Below, piece after piece: positions 49,694 to 59,551 of a stretch of 64,000 nt of DNA; positions within the stretch are counted from its first letter, which is position 1, and each line of letters starts with the position of its first letter. The stretch is from Flavobacteriaceae bacterium (lineage in GTDB: Bacteria; Bacteroidota; Bacteroidia; Flavobacteriales; Flavobacteriaceae): contig PKEA01000016.1 in NCBI GenBank assembly GCA_002862805.1, forward strand, positions 1-64,000, read 5' to 3'. The translations under genes and the position numbers were made by a program. Below the pieces are notes generated by a model. The model searched no databases and had not been told where the DNA came from. It saw nothing but the letters and a program-made list of their open reading frames with translations.

Positions 49694-52600
49694 ATGCAAG
49701 AAGGTATATCAGGTAAAATAGCCAATTTTTTCATCAACTCTAAGTTAACCATTTTATTAATGGTAGCCTTGATGATTATTGGTTCATATAGTTCGCTTTT
49801 AATTCCAAGGGAAGAAGAGCCACAAATTAATGTTCCTATGGCCGACGTTATGGTTGGTTATCCTGGCGCAAGTCCAACTGAAGTGGAAAGTAGAGTTATA
49901 AAACCACTTGAGAAAATAATAGGGAACATAAAAGGAGTAGAGCATATTCATAGTATGGCAATGAATGGTCAAGCTATGATGGTAATTCAGTTTTATGTGG
50001 GTGAAAACAGTGAAGATTCATATGTTAAATTGTATGATGAATTAATGAAACATCAAAATATTTTTCCACAAGGGGTAATGCAACCTATAGTAAAAACACG
50101 TTCTATTGACGATGTACCTATGTTGGGTTTAACACTTTGGAGTGAAAAATATGATGATTTTCAATTGCGTCAAATTGCAGAAGAAGTTACTAATGAAATT
50201 GAAAAGGTAAAAGACGTTGCCATTACAAAAGAAATTGGTGGTAGAACTCGTGAATTAAAGGTTGTTTTAGATAAAGATAAAATGGCTGAAAATGGTGTAG
50301 ATGCGTTGAGCATTATGCAAATGATTCAAGCTAATAATGGAAGTTCACAATCGGGAAGTTTTGTGCAAAACGACACAGAATATTTAGTTACTACAGGTAA
50401 GTTTTTAGCTTCTACAGAAGATGTTGAAAACTTAGTAATTGGTGTAAATAAAAATATGCCTGTTTATTTAAAGCAAGTTGCTGCTATTCAAGACGGACCT
50501 CAATCTCCTAAAAATTACGTTTCTTTTGGATATGGAAAAGCTAATGAAAAATTCTCTAATTATAAATCAGAATATCCAGCTGTAACTATTTCGGTAGCGA
50601 AAGTTAAAGGTGCCGATGCAATGAAAATTGCTGAAAAAATAGTAGTAAAAGTTGACGGTTTAAAGAAAAACATTATTCCTACTGATGTTCATGTTGAGGT
50701 TTCTCGTAATTATGGAGAAACAGCGTCACACAAAGTAGGTGAATTATTATTACACCTAGGTGTTGCAATTATAGCGGTTACAATTCTTGTAATGTTAGCT
50801 ATGGGCTGGAGAGGTGGATTAGTTGTTTTCTTTTCTGTTCCGTTAACATTTGCTTTAACATTATTTAGTTACTATTTGTTAGGTTATACTTTAAATAGAA
50901 TTACTCTTTTTGCTCTTGTATTTGTTGTTGGAATTGTTGTAGATGATAGTATAATTATTGCCGAAAACATGCATAGGCATTTTAAAATGAAACGACTCCC
51001 ATTCAAAGATGCGGCAATATATGCTATTAATGAAGTAGGAAATCCAACTATATTAGCAACATTTACTGTTATTGCAGCTATATTGCCAATGGCTTTTGTT
51101 TCAGGAATGATGGGCCCATATATGAGTCCTATGCCAATTGGAGCTTCAATTGCAATGATATTATCTTTATTTGTTGCTTTAACAGTTACTCCTTATTTGG
51201 GTTACCATTTGTTGCAAGAGAAAGACGCACAAGAACATAAAGAAGAAGAAGGCTTAGAAACTTCATTTATTTATAGAATTTATAAGAAAATTGAACAACC
51301 GTTATTAAATAATAGTAAAAAGCGTAACCTTATGTTTATGGTAACAATTGTCTTGTTATTAGGTTCGGTTGCTATGTTTTTTACTAAATCAGTAGCAGTT
51401 AAAATGCTGCCATTTGATAATAAAAACGAATTTCAAGTGGTTATTGATATGCCAGAAGGAACAACTTTAGAAAGAACCGCTGCGGTAACAAAAGAAGTTG
51501 CTCAATATCTTTCTACGGTTCCTGAAGTGGTAGATTATCAAAATTATGTTGGAGCTTCAGCACCTATTACGTTCAACGGATTAGTACGTCATTATGATTT
51601 ACGTGGCGGAAGTAATATGGCTGATATTCAAGTGAATTTATTACATAAAGCGGACAGAGACTTACAGAGTCACGATATTGCAAAAATAGTTCGTCCAGAA
51701 GTACAAAAAATTGGGAAAAAATATGGTGCTAATATTAAAATAGTTGAGGTTCCACCAGGGCCTCCAGTATTATCAACATTAGTTGCTGAAATTTACGGAC
51801 CTAATTATAAAGACCAAATTAAAGTTGCAAATCAAGTAAAAACAATTTTAGAAACTACAGATGATGTGGTTGATACAGATTGGATGGTTGAAGCACAACA
51901 AGTAGAATATAGGCTGGAAGTGGATAAAGAAAAAGCCATGTTAAATGGAATTGCACCACAACAAGTTGTAGGTAATCTAACTTATTTACTTCGCGAAATG
52001 CCAGTTTCAAATTTATATGATGAAGAATCTGTAGATCCAGTTGGAATTGTATTAGCACTTGACGATTCAGATAAAGCTTCACTTCAAGATATTCAAAACC
52101 TTAAAATAAAAGGTAGTCAAGGTAATGTAGTTTCTGTAAGTGATTTAGTAAAAGTAAAAACAGACACATTAAAAAACACTATTTATCGTAAAGATCAAAA
52201 GCGTGTAGTATATGTGTTGGCAGATATGGCTGGAGGATTAGAAAGTCCCGTATATGCTATTTTAGGAATGAATGAGAAGTTACAAAAAATGCAATTACCA
52301 AAAGGATATTCTGTAAATGAATTATACATGGATCAACCTTCAGACGAAAGTAATTTCACTGTAAAATGGGATGGTGAATGGCAAATTACATTAGAGGTAT
52401 TCCGCGATTTAGGTGCAGCCTTTTTAGTAGTAATTATTGTAATTTATATGTTAATTGTAGGGTGGTTTCAAAACTTTAAAACACCATTAGTAATGATGGT
52501 TGCTATTCCGCTTTCCTTAGTAGGAATTGTATTAGGTCACTGGGTTTTAGGAGCATTTTTTACAGCTACTTCTTTTATTGGAATGATTGCATTAGCTGGG

Positions 52601-52921
52601 GTTATGGTTAGGAACTCCGTCTTATTGATAGATTTTATTGAAATTAGATTAAATGAAGGTATACCAATAAAACAAGCAATTATTGAAGCTGGAGCGGTTA
52701 GAACAACACCAATTTTATTAACAACAGGTGCGGTAGTAATTGGAGCATCAATTATATTGTTTGATCCAATTTTCCAAGGACTAGCAATTTCTTTAGTTGC
52801 AGGTGCTATTGTTTCAACCATATTAACATTAATTGTTGTGCCTTTAATTTATTATATAGTTGAAAGGAAAAAATGGGAGCATCAAGAAGTTGTAGATCAA
52901 AACATAAAAGATATTAATTAA
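49694..52921 (+). CDS. RND-family efflux permease
   Basis: 1075 residues with the twelve-helix AcrB-like fold in two halves. The N-terminal region has IPREEEPQINVPMADVMVGYPGA; helix IV carries the charged proton-relay Asp pair (GIVVDDSIIIAENM). The PREEEPQI type is found in pumps of unknown substrate and not in CusA-type metal pumps, which have Met pairs I do not see here. The shared motif with the SQR-like gene and the DUF2892 gene after it hint at a sulfur or redox-related substrate. Confidence 0.93.
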   Translation: MQEGISGKIANFFINSKLTILLMVALMIIGSYSSLLIPREEEPQINVPMADVMVGYPGASPTEVESRVIKPLEKIIGNIKGVEHIHSMAMNGQAMMVIQFYVGENSEDSYVKLYDELMKHQNIFPQGVMQPIVKTRSIDDVPMLGLTLWSEKYDDFQLRQIAEEVTNEIEKVKDVAITKEIGGRTRELKVVLDKDKMAENGVDALSIMQMIQANNGSSQSGSFVQNDTEYLVTTGKFLASTEDVENLVIGVNKNMPVYLKQVAAIQDGPQSPKNYVSFGYGKANEKFSNYKSEYPAVTISVAKVKGADAMKIAEKIVVKVDGLKKNIIPTDVHVEVSRNYGETASHKVGELLLHLGVAIIAVTILVMLAMGWRGGLVVFFSVPLTFALTLFSYYLLGYTLNRITLFALVFVVGIVVDDSIIIAENMHRHFKMKRLPFKDAAIYAINEVGNPTILATFTVIAAILPMAFVSGMMGPYMSPMPIGASIAMILSLFVALTVTPYLGYHLLQEKDAQEHKEEEGLETSFIYRIYKKIEQPLLNNSKKRNLMFMVTIVLLLGSVAMFFTKSVAVKMLPFDNKNEFQVVIDMPEGTTLERTAAVTKEVAQYLSTVPEVVDYQNYVGASAPITFNGLVRHYDLRGGSNMADIQVNLLHKADRDLQSHDIAKIVRPEVQKIGKKYGANIKIVEVPPGPPVLSTLVAEIYGPNYKDQIKVANQVKTILETTDDVVDTDWMVEAQQVEYRLEVDKEKAMLNGIAPQQVVGNLTYLLREMPVSNLYDEESVDPVGIVLALDDSDKASLQDIQNLKIKGSQGNVVSVSDLVKVKTDTLKNTIYRKDQKRVVYVLADMAGGLESPVYAILGMNEKLQKMQLPKGYSVNELYMDQPSDESNFTVKWDGEWQITLEVFRDLGAAFLVVIIVIYMLIVGWFQNFKTPLVMMVAIPLSLVGIVLGHWVLGAFFTATSFIGMIALAGVMVRNSVLLIDFIEIRLNEGIPIKQAIIEAGAVRTTPILLTTGAVVIGASIILFDPIFQGLAISLVAGAIVSTILTLIVVPLIYYIVERKKWEHQEVVDQNIKDIN

Positions 52922-52937
52922 AAAATAAATAGAAAAA

Positions 52938-53126
52938 ATGGTAGAAAAACTAATAAAGAGAATAGCTGGAATATTTATAATCATAAGTGTTCTGCTAGGA
53001 ATGTATGTAAACCCTAATTTCTATTGGTTTACATTATTTGTAGGAGCAAATTTACTTCAATCATCATTTACAAATTGGTGTTTATTAGCAGATATTCTTC
53101 GAAAAGTATTTAAAGTGAAAGATTAA
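52938..53126 (+). CDS. DUF2892 (YgaP-like) membrane protein
   Basis: 62 residues with two membrane helices (about 9-23 and 28-45) and FTLFVGANLLQSSFTNWCLLADILRK, the DUF2892 pattern seen in the membrane part of the YgaP rhodanese. Last gene of the RND operon, 16 bp after the permease. DUF2892 next to a pump under the motif shared with SQR and rhodanese genes points to sulfur handling. Confidence 0.88.
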   Translation: MVEKLIKRIAGIFIIISVLLGMYVNPNFYWFTLFVGANLLQSSFTNWCLLADILRKVFKVKD

Positions 53127-53130
53127 CTTA

Positions 53131-53157
53131 AAATCCCGATTCATTCGGGATTTTTTT
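53131..53157 (+). terminator. Terminator of the RND operon
   Basis: AATCCCGA (53132-53139) pairs with TCGGGATT (53145-53152) and runs into seven T. Confidence 0.85.
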
Positions 53158-53180
53158 ATGTCACTTTACAATTTTAGATC

Positions 53181-53211
53181 TTTGTAACTTTACAACTTTA
53201 TACTATCTTTG
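53181..53211 (+). promoter_or_regulatory. ffh promoter
   Basis: -33 box TTTG (53181-53184), 19-bp spacer and -7 box TATCTTTG (53204-53211), a near-ideal Bacteroidota promoter 26 bp before the ffh start codon. Confidence 0.75.
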
Positions 53212-53236
53212 CATCTTATTAAAATCACAAAACATT

Positions 53237-54574
53237 ATGTTTAATAATTTAACAGATAAATTAGATAAGGCTTTTCATATTTTAAAAGGGCATGGTAAAA
53301 TTACCGATGTTAATGTTGCTGATACTTTGAAAGAAGTTCGTCGAGCATTATTAGATGCCGATGTGAATTTTAAAATAGCAAAAGATTTTACCACAAGAGT
53401 AAAAGAAAAAGCTATTGGACAAAATGTATTAACTACATTACAACCAGGTCAATTATTAGTTAAAATTGTTAAAGATGAATTGACAGAATTAATGGGTGGC
53501 GATGTTGAAGGAGTTAACCTCTCTGGAAATCCATCGGTAATTTTAATGTCAGGTTTACAAGGTTCAGGTAAAACAACCTTTTCTGGTAAATTGGCAAACT
53601 TTCTTAAAACTAAGAAAAACAAAAAACCATTATTAGTTGCTTGTGATATTTATCGTCCGGCGGCAATTAATCAGTTACATGTTGTAGGAGATCAAATTGG
53701 TGTTGAGGTTTATTCAGAACCAGAAAATAAAAATCCAGTTGAAATTGCTCAAAATGCAATTAAGCATGCAAAAGCAAATGGTTTTAATGTAGTAATTGTC
53801 GATACTGCTGGTCGTTTAGCAATAGACGAACAAATGATGAACGAAATTGCCGAAGTTCATAAAGCAATTCAACCACAAGAAACATTATTCGTTGTTGATG
53901 CAATGACGGGTCAAGACGCAGTTAATACTGCAAAAGCATTTAATGATAAATTAAATTTTGACGGAGTTATTTTAACAAAGTTAGACGGTGATACTCGTGG
54001 TGGAGCTGCAATTTCAATTAAATCGGTAGTTGATAAACCTATTAAGTTTATTGGTACAGGTGAAAAAATGGATGCAATTGATGTTTTCTACCCAAATCGT
54101 ATGGCAGAACGTATCCTTGGAATGGGAGATGTTGTGTCTTTAGTAGAAAGAGCTCAAGAACAATACGATGAAGAGGAAGCAAGAAAATTACAGAAGAAAA
54201 TTGCTAAAAACGAGTTTGGTTTTGATGATTTCTTAACTCAAATTCAACAAATTAAAAAAATGGGTAACATGAAAGACCTTGTTGGAATGATACCTGGAGC
54301 TGGAAAAGCATTAAAAGATGTAGAGATAGAAGATGATGCTTTTAAGCATATAGAAGCTATCATTCACTCTATGACTCCTTTAGAAAGAACAAAACCTTCG
54401 GTAATTGACGTAAAACGTAAAGCTAGGATTGCAAAAGGTTCTGGCACAAGTGTTGAGCAAATCAATCAATTAATGAAGCAGTTTGATCAAATGGGTAAAA
54501 TGATGAAAATGATGCAAGGCGGTGGAGGAAAAAATATGATGCGTATGATGCAAGGCATGAAAGGAATGAGGTAA
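53237..54574 (+). CDS. ffh: Signal recognition particle protein Ffh
   Basis: 445 residues. N domain, G domain with GLQGSGKTTFSGKLA, DTAGRLAID and TKLDGDTRGG, and the Met-rich M domain ending in MMKMMQGGGGKNMMRMMQG for signal-peptide and SRP RNA binding. Directs nascent membrane proteins to FtsY and SecYEG. Single-gene transcript with a clear promoter and terminator. Confidence 0.98.
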   Translation: MFNNLTDKLDKAFHILKGHGKITDVNVADTLKEVRRALLDADVNFKIAKDFTTRVKEKAIGQNVLTTLQPGQLLVKIVKDELTELMGGDVEGVNLSGNPSVILMSGLQGSGKTTFSGKLANFLKTKKNKKPLLVACDIYRPAAINQLHVVGDQIGVEVYSEPENKNPVEIAQNAIKHAKANGFNVVIVDTAGRLAIDEQMMNEIAEVHKAIQPQETLFVVDAMTGQDAVNTAKAFNDKLNFDGVILTKLDGDTRGGAAISIKSVVDKPIKFIGTGEKMDAIDVFYPNRMAERILGMGDVVSLVERAQEQYDEEEARKLQKKIAKNEFGFDDFLTQIQQIKKMGNMKDLVGMIPGAGKALKDVEIEDDAFKHIEAIIHSMTPLERTKPSVIDVKRKARIAKGSGTSVEQINQLMKQFDQMGKMMKMMQGGGGKNMMRMMQGMKGMR

Positions 54575-54579
54575 TATGT

Positions 54580-54608
54580 AAGGCGCAATTTTTTGCGTCT
54601 TATTTTTT
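54580..54608 (+). terminator. Terminator of ffh
   Basis: AAGGCGCAA (54580-54588) pairs with TTGCGTCTT (54593-54601, one G-U pair) and is followed by TATTTTTTT. Confidence 0.8.
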
Positions 54609-54635
54609 TAATAAACAACACACAACCACAAAACA

Positions 54636-55517
54636 ATGATTTTATTAGACGGGAAAAAAGTTTCGGAAGATATTAAAAACGAAATTACTGCTGAAGTTGA
54701 CAAGATGAAAGCTAAAGGCGAAAAAGTTCCTCATTTAGCTGCTCTAATTGTAGGTAATGATGGGGCGAGTTTAACTTATGTAGGCAGCAAAGTAAAAGCT
54801 TGCGAAAGAGTAGGTTTTGAATCTACTTTAATAAAAATGCCAAGCACTACTTCAGAGACTGAATTGCTTAAGAAAATTAAGGAATTAAATGAAAATGATG
54901 ATATTGATGGATTTATTGTTCAATTGCCATTACCAGATCAAATAGATACTCAAAAAGTATTAATGGCTGTTGATCCAAGTAAAGATGTTGATGGGTTTCA
55001 TCCTGAAAATTTCGGAAAAATGGCCTTAGATATGAGTACATTTATTCCAGCAACTCCTTTCGGAATTTTAGAGCTTTTAGAACGCTATAATGTTGAAACA
55101 AAAGGAAAGCAAACCGTAGTTATTGGTAGAAGTCATATTGTAGGTAGACCAATGAGTATTTTAATGGGAAGAAAAGGTTTTCCTGGAAATTCAACAGTTA
55201 CCTTAACACACAGTCATACTAAAAACATAAATCAAATAACAAGTCAGGCGGATATTATCATTACAGCATTAGGTGTTCCTAATTATTTAAAAGCTGAGAT
55301 GATAAAAGATGATGCTGTTATTATTGATGTTGGAATTACTAGGGTTCCAGATGAAACATCTGAGCGAGGTTATAAAATTACTGGAGATGTTGATTTTGAG
55401 AATGTTTCAAAAAAAGCATCTTATATCACTCCAGTTCCTGGAGGAGTAGGTCCAATGACAATTGCAATGTTGTTAAAGAATACTCTACTAGCTAGAGAGA
55501 GAAGAATGAATGAATAA
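54636..55517 (+). CDS. folD: Methylenetetrahydrofolate dehydrogenase/cyclohydrolase
   Basis: 293 residues. Catalytic LTYVGSKVKACERVGF (Tyr and Lys of the active site), DGFIVQLPLPDQID, VIGRSHIVGRPMSILM for NADP, and PVPGGVGPMTIAMLL. Interconverts methylene- and formyl-tetrahydrofolate in one-carbon metabolism. Confidence 0.98.
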   Translation: MILLDGKKVSEDIKNEITAEVDKMKAKGEKVPHLAALIVGNDGASLTYVGSKVKACERVGFESTLIKMPSTTSETELLKKIKELNENDDIDGFIVQLPLPDQIDTQKVLMAVDPSKDVDGFHPENFGKMALDMSTFIPATPFGILELLERYNVETKGKQTVVIGRSHIVGRPMSILMGRKGFPGNSTVTLTHSHTKNINQITSQADIIITALGVPNYLKAEMIKDDAVIIDVGITRVPDETSERGYKITGDVDFENVSKKASYITPVPGGVGPMTIAMLLKNTLLARERRMNE

Positions 55518-55533
55518 TAAAAGTAGATGATAA

Positions 55534-55567
55534 TAAAAAAAGCACACTTAAAAGTGTGCTTTTTTTA
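55534..55567. terminator. Bidirectional terminator between folD and the small exported protein gene
   Basis: AGCACACTT (55541-55549) pairs perfectly with AAGTGTGCT (55552-55560), with A- and T-runs outside. Confidence 0.85.
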
Positions 55568-55771
55568 TTATTTAGTTGCAAATTGCTTTCTATTTTTAAA
55601 ATAATAAAACATAAATGCTATTCCTATTATTGTTAACCAAATTAATTTTGTATTAATTGGTGCTGGTGGCGGGTCATCATCAGCTGGTGGATCAATTGGC
55701 TGTGCTACACTAAGGAAGCTAATGAAAGCCATCATGATAGTAGCTAAAAATTTAAAATTTGTGAATTTCAT
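55568..55771 (-). CDS. Small exported protein with PID-CTERM-like sorting tail
   Basis: 67 residues: signal peptide (ending SVAQ), an acidic Pro/Asp linker (PIDPPADDDPPPAPIN), one membrane helix (about 40-58) and a basic end (KNRKQFATK). This is the layout of PID-CTERM proteins sorted by exosortase in flavobacteria, though here the tripartite core reads PIN rather than PID. No exosortase gene is in the window. Confidence 0.65.
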   Translation of the reverse strand: MKFTNFKFLATIMMAFISFLSVAQPIDPPADDDPPPAPINTKLIWLTIIGIAFMFYYFKNRKQFATK

Positions 55772-55823
55772 TCTTTTTGTTTTAGGTTAAATAGGGCGAT
55801 TGTTATGCAATTATATTAAAAAA

Positions 55824-57419
55824 TTATGAATTATGAAAATCTGAAGTAAAAAATAACTTTACACTTGGGTATTTTTGTTTGGTCATTTGTATTGAAAACT
55901 CACTATCTGCTAAAAATACTAATTGACCGTATTTATCAGTTCCAAGGAATTTTTGTTTAATTCTTCTAAATTCTCTAAATTCTTCATTTTTAGCATCATC
56001 AGGCTTAACCCAACACGCTTTGTATGCAGGGAAGTTTTCATAACTACATTTTGCGCCATATTCATGTTCTAAACGATACTGAATTACTTCATATTGTAAT
56101 GCTCCAACAGTTCCAATAATTTTACGTCCATTCATTTCTAATGTAAACAATTGCGCAACACCTTCATCCATTAACTGGTCAATTCCTTTTTCAAGTTGTT
56201 TTGATTTTAAAGGATCTGAATTATTAATATATCTAAAATGTTCAGGTGAAAAACTTGGAATTCCTTTATAATTCATTTTTTCGCCTTCAGTTAAAGTGTC
56301 TCCAATTTTAAAATTTCCAGTATCATGAAGTCCAACAATGTCTCCAGGATATGAAATATCAACAATTTCTTTTTTTTCAGCAAAAAAAGCATTCGGACTT
56401 GAAAATTTCATGTTCTTACCGTTTCTTACATGTAAATACGGCTTGTTTCTTTCAAATGTTCCTGAAACAATTTTAATAAACGCTAATCTATCTCTATGTT
56501 TAGGATCCATATTAGCATGAATTTTAAATACAAAACCGCTAAATTTATTTTCATCAGGTTGTACAAGTCTAGTATCTGATTCTTTAGGTCTTGGAGCAGG
56601 AGCAATGTCAATAAAACAGTCTAACAATTCTCTAACACCAAAATTATTTAATGCCGAACCAAAAAACACAGGTTGAAGTTGTCCTGCTAAATATTCATCT
56701 CTATTAAAAGTTGGGTAAACTTCATCGATTAACTCTAATTCTTCTCTAAGTCTTTTAGCTGGTTTTTCACCAATAATTCCATCAAGTTCTGGATTGTTTA
56801 TATCAGAAAAAGCAATAGTTTCTTCAATATCTTTTCTACTGTCTCCAGAAAATAAATTAATATTTTTTTCCCAAATGTTGTAAATTCCTTTAAAGTCATA
56901 ACCCATCCCTATAGGAAAGCTTAATGGAGTAACGGTTAGCCCAAGTTTTTGCTCTACTTCATCTAATAAATCAAATGCATCTTTTCCTTCACGATCTAAT
57001 TTATTGATAAATACAATGATAGGGATTTTTCTCATTCTACAAACTTCAACTAATTTTTCAGTTTGTTCCTCAACTCCTTTTGCAACGTCAATTACAACAA
57101 TTACACTGTCTACAGCAGTAAGTGTTCTAAAGGTGTCCTCGGCAAAATCTTTATGTCCGGGAGTGTCAAGAATATTAATTTTCTTGTCTTTGTAGATGAA
57201 TGCTAAAACAGAAGTTGCTACAGAAATACCTCTTTGTCTCTCAATTTCCATAAAATCGGAAGTGGCACCTTTCTTAATCTTATTGCTTTTTACAGCTCCA
57301 GCTTCTTGAATAGCTCCTCCAAAAAGTAATAATTTTTCAGTTAGAGTTGTCTTTCCGGCATCTGGATGTGATATAATTCCAAAAGTTCTTCTTTTAGCAA
57401 TTTCTTCTTTAAAGCTCAT
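55824..57419 (-). CDS. prfC: Peptide chain release factor 3
   Basis: 531 residues. GTPase motifs SHPDAGKTTLTEK, DTPGHKDF and NKLDREG, switch I EIERQRGISVATS, then EF-G-like domains II and III. Recycles RF1/RF2 after termination. Length and motifs are normal; monocistronic. Confidence 0.97.
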   Translation of the reverse strand: MSFKEEIAKRRTFGIISHPDAGKTTLTEKLLLFGGAIQEAGAVKSNKIKKGATSDFMEIERQRGISVATSVLAFIYKDKKINILDTPGHKDFAEDTFRTLTAVDSVIVVIDVAKGVEEQTEKLVEVCRMRKIPIIVFINKLDREGKDAFDLLDEVEQKLGLTVTPLSFPIGMGYDFKGIYNIWEKNINLFSGDSRKDIEETIAFSDINNPELDGIIGEKPAKRLREELELIDEVYPTFNRDEYLAGQLQPVFFGSALNNFGVRELLDCFIDIAPAPRPKESDTRLVQPDENKFSGFVFKIHANMDPKHRDRLAFIKIVSGTFERNKPYLHVRNGKNMKFSSPNAFFAEKKEIVDISYPGDIVGLHDTGNFKIGDTLTEGEKMNYKGIPSFSPEHFRYINNSDPLKSKQLEKGIDQLMDEGVAQLFTLEMNGRKIIGTVGALQYEVIQYRLEHEYGAKCSYENFPAYKACWVKPDDAKNEEFREFRRIKQKFLGTDKYGQLVFLADSEFSIQMTKQKYPSVKLFFTSDFHNS

Positions 57420-57529
57420 TTTATTTTTTTTAGAGTTTGCAAAATTAACGTATTAATTTAAATATCTAAAATGGAATAAGAGTTATGTTTTTAAATTGAA
57501 AATAAATTACGTTATTACTAATTAGAAAC

Positions 57530-57559
57530 TTGCTATATACATAGGAATTGTTATTTTTG
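57530..57559 (+). promoter_or_regulatory. Promoter of the peptidyl-prolyl isomerase operon
   Basis: TTG (57530-57532), 19-bp spacer, TATTTTTG (57552-57559) and the start codon 27 bp later. Fits the Bacteroidota consensus. Confidence 0.6.
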
Positions 57560-57586
57560 TTGATTGCAAATTAAAAATGTTATTCA

Positions 57587-59551
57587 ATGAGATATTTATT
57601 TCAACTTTTAGTGTTTATTACGTTTATACAAAATAGTTTTTCTCAAGAAAAGCAAGCTTTATTTACTATTGATGATGCGTCATATTATTCTGATGAATTT
57701 ATTAGAGTTTATAATAAAAATTTAGACTTGGTAAAAGATGACTCTCAAAAAGATTTAGACAAATATTTAGAACTTTTTGTTGGATATAAATTAAAAGTTC
57801 AAAAAGCATATAAATCAGGGTTACAATATAATACAAAATATCAAAATGAATTAAAATCATATAGAAGTCAGTTGGCAAAAAACTATATGAATGATTCTAA
57901 AGTAACTAATGAATTAGTAGAAGAAGCTTACGAAAGAATTAATAAAGAAGTTAAAGCATCTCATATTTTAATTTTAGTAGATGAAAGCGCTTCTCCTGAA
58001 GATACATTAAAAGCTTATGCTAAAGTATCAAAAGTTCATCAACTATTAAAAGAAGGTAAAAACTTTGAAGATGTTGCAGTACAATACTCAGAAGATCCTT
58101 CTGTAAAGGATAATAAAGGGAATTTAGGATATTTTTCTGCTTTTAGAATGGTTTATCCTTTTGAAAATGCAGCTTTCAATACTACTGTTGGTCAATTTTC
58201 GGCACCATTTAGAACCAAGTTTGGTTATCATATTGTTAAGGTTACAGATGCAAGAAAAAACAAAGGTGAAGTAACTGTAGCTCATATTATGATTGTAAAA
58301 CCAACTGATACTGACGAGGCTTCACAAGAAAAAGCAAAACAAACTATTGAGGATGTTTATAAAAAAATTCAACAAGGTGAAAGTTTTGAAAGTTTAGCCA
58401 ATCAATTTTCTGAAGATAAATCTACTTCAGGTAAAGGTGGAGTTTTACAACGTTTTGGTTCGGGTCAATTGGCTTCAGAAAAGTTTGAAGAAGTTGCTTT
58501 TAGTTTAAATGATAAAAACGAAATTTCTAAACCTTTTTTATCTCAATTTGGTTGGCATATTGTTAAGCTTGTTGAAAAGCATCCAGTGCAATCAATTCAA
58601 GAAATGAGAACCGAACTTGAAAATAAGGTTAGAAAAGATGAGAGATCGTTGATAATTACAAATTCACTTGCGGCAAAACTTAGAAAAAAATATGCATTTA
58701 CTAAAAATGAAAAATTACTGCAAAAAATAAAAAAATCAGTGACTAATGATTTTTATACTCAAACTTGGGAGGTTCCTGACAATAAAAAGGAGTTAAGTGG
58801 AGAAATAGCAGTAATTAATAAAAACGGAAAATTATATTCACCTTCATTTATTAGTTATCTGTCTAGTCAACAAAAAGCAAATATTAAAATTAAACCAATT
58901 GGTGCTTTGGTAGACCATTTATTTGATAAATGGATGGATGTACAGCTAATTCAATATTATGAAGATAATTTGGAAAATGAATTTGTTGAATTTAAAAATG
59001 TTGTTGAAGAATATAGAGATGGTTTATTATTGTTTGACTTAATGGAGAAAGAAATTTGGGAAAGAGCAAAAACGGATACTATTGGTTTAAGTACATATTT
59101 TAACAACAATTCAAAAAACTATATGTGGACTAATAGATATGATGTAGATGTTTATTCTTCAACCAACGAGAAAGTTATAAAAAAGACAAAATCATATTTA
59201 GAAAAAAATAAAACAACAGATTATATTAAATCTAAAATTAATAAAAAAGGAGTTGTTGATGTTATGGTTAAATCAGGGTTGTTTGAAGAGAATCATGATG
59301 TTTTATCAGAATATAAAAACCCTCAAATTGGAACAACTTCTGTGGTTAAAAAGGGGAATTATTATTTTGTTGTAAAAGTTAAAGAAGTTAAACCAGCGCA
59401 ACAAAAATCATTAGACGAATGTCGAGGAAAAGTAATTAGTGATTACCAACAATTTTTAGAAAACAATTGGGTTGATGAGCTTAAAAAAGAGTTCAAAGTT
59501 ATTGTAAATCAAAAAACTTTTGAAGAAGTTAAAAATCAAATTTCTAAGTAA
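57587..59551 (+). CDS. Periplasmic peptidyl-prolyl isomerase with two parvulin domains
   Basis: 654 residues: signal peptide (ending NSFSQ), a helical N-terminal SurA-like part, two parvulin domains (VKASHILILVDES ... YHIVKV, then VTVAHIMIVKPTD ... GWHIVKLV; about 125-225 and 230-335), and a long C-terminal part without clear motifs. Folds outer-membrane proteins. First of three coupled isomerase-like genes; the next starts on its stop codon. Confidence 0.92.
   Translation: MRYLFQLLVFITFIQNSFSQEKQALFTIDDASYYSDEFIRVYNKNLDLVKDDSQKDLDKYLELFVGYKLKVQKAYKSGLQYNTKYQNELKSYRSQLAKNYMNDSKVTNELVEEAYERINKEVKASHILILVDESASPEDTLKAYAKVSKVHQLLKEGKNFEDVAVQYSEDPSVKDNKGNLGYFSAFRMVYPFENAAFNTTVGQFSAPFRTKFGYHIVKVTDARKNKGEVTVAHIMIVKPTDTDEASQEKAKQTIEDVYKKIQQGESFESLANQFSEDKSTSGKGGVLQRFGSGQLASEKFEEVAFSLNDKNEISKPFLSQFGWHIVKLVEKHPVQSIQEMRTELENKVRKDERSLIITNSLAAKLRKKYAFTKNEKLLQKIKKSVTNDFYTQTWEVPDNKKELSGEIAVINKNGKLYSPSFISYLSSQQKANIKIKPIGALVDHLFDKWMDVQLIQYYEDNLENEFVEFKNVVEEYRDGLLLFDLMEKEIWERAKTDTIGLSTYFNNNSKNYMWTNRYDVDVYSSTNEKVIKKTKSYLEKNKTTDYIKSKINKKGVVDVMVKSGLFEENHDVLSEYKNPQIGTTSVVKKGNYYFVVKVKEVKPAQQKSLDECRGKVISDYQQFLENNWVDELKKEFKVIVNQKTFEEVKNQISK

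Noticed and set aside
49694..52921. RND permease as a CusA-type copper pump
   Set aside because: Lacks the Met-rich metal relay of CusA and has the PREEEPQI-type N-terminus; no CusF or CusB-like metal motifs next to it.
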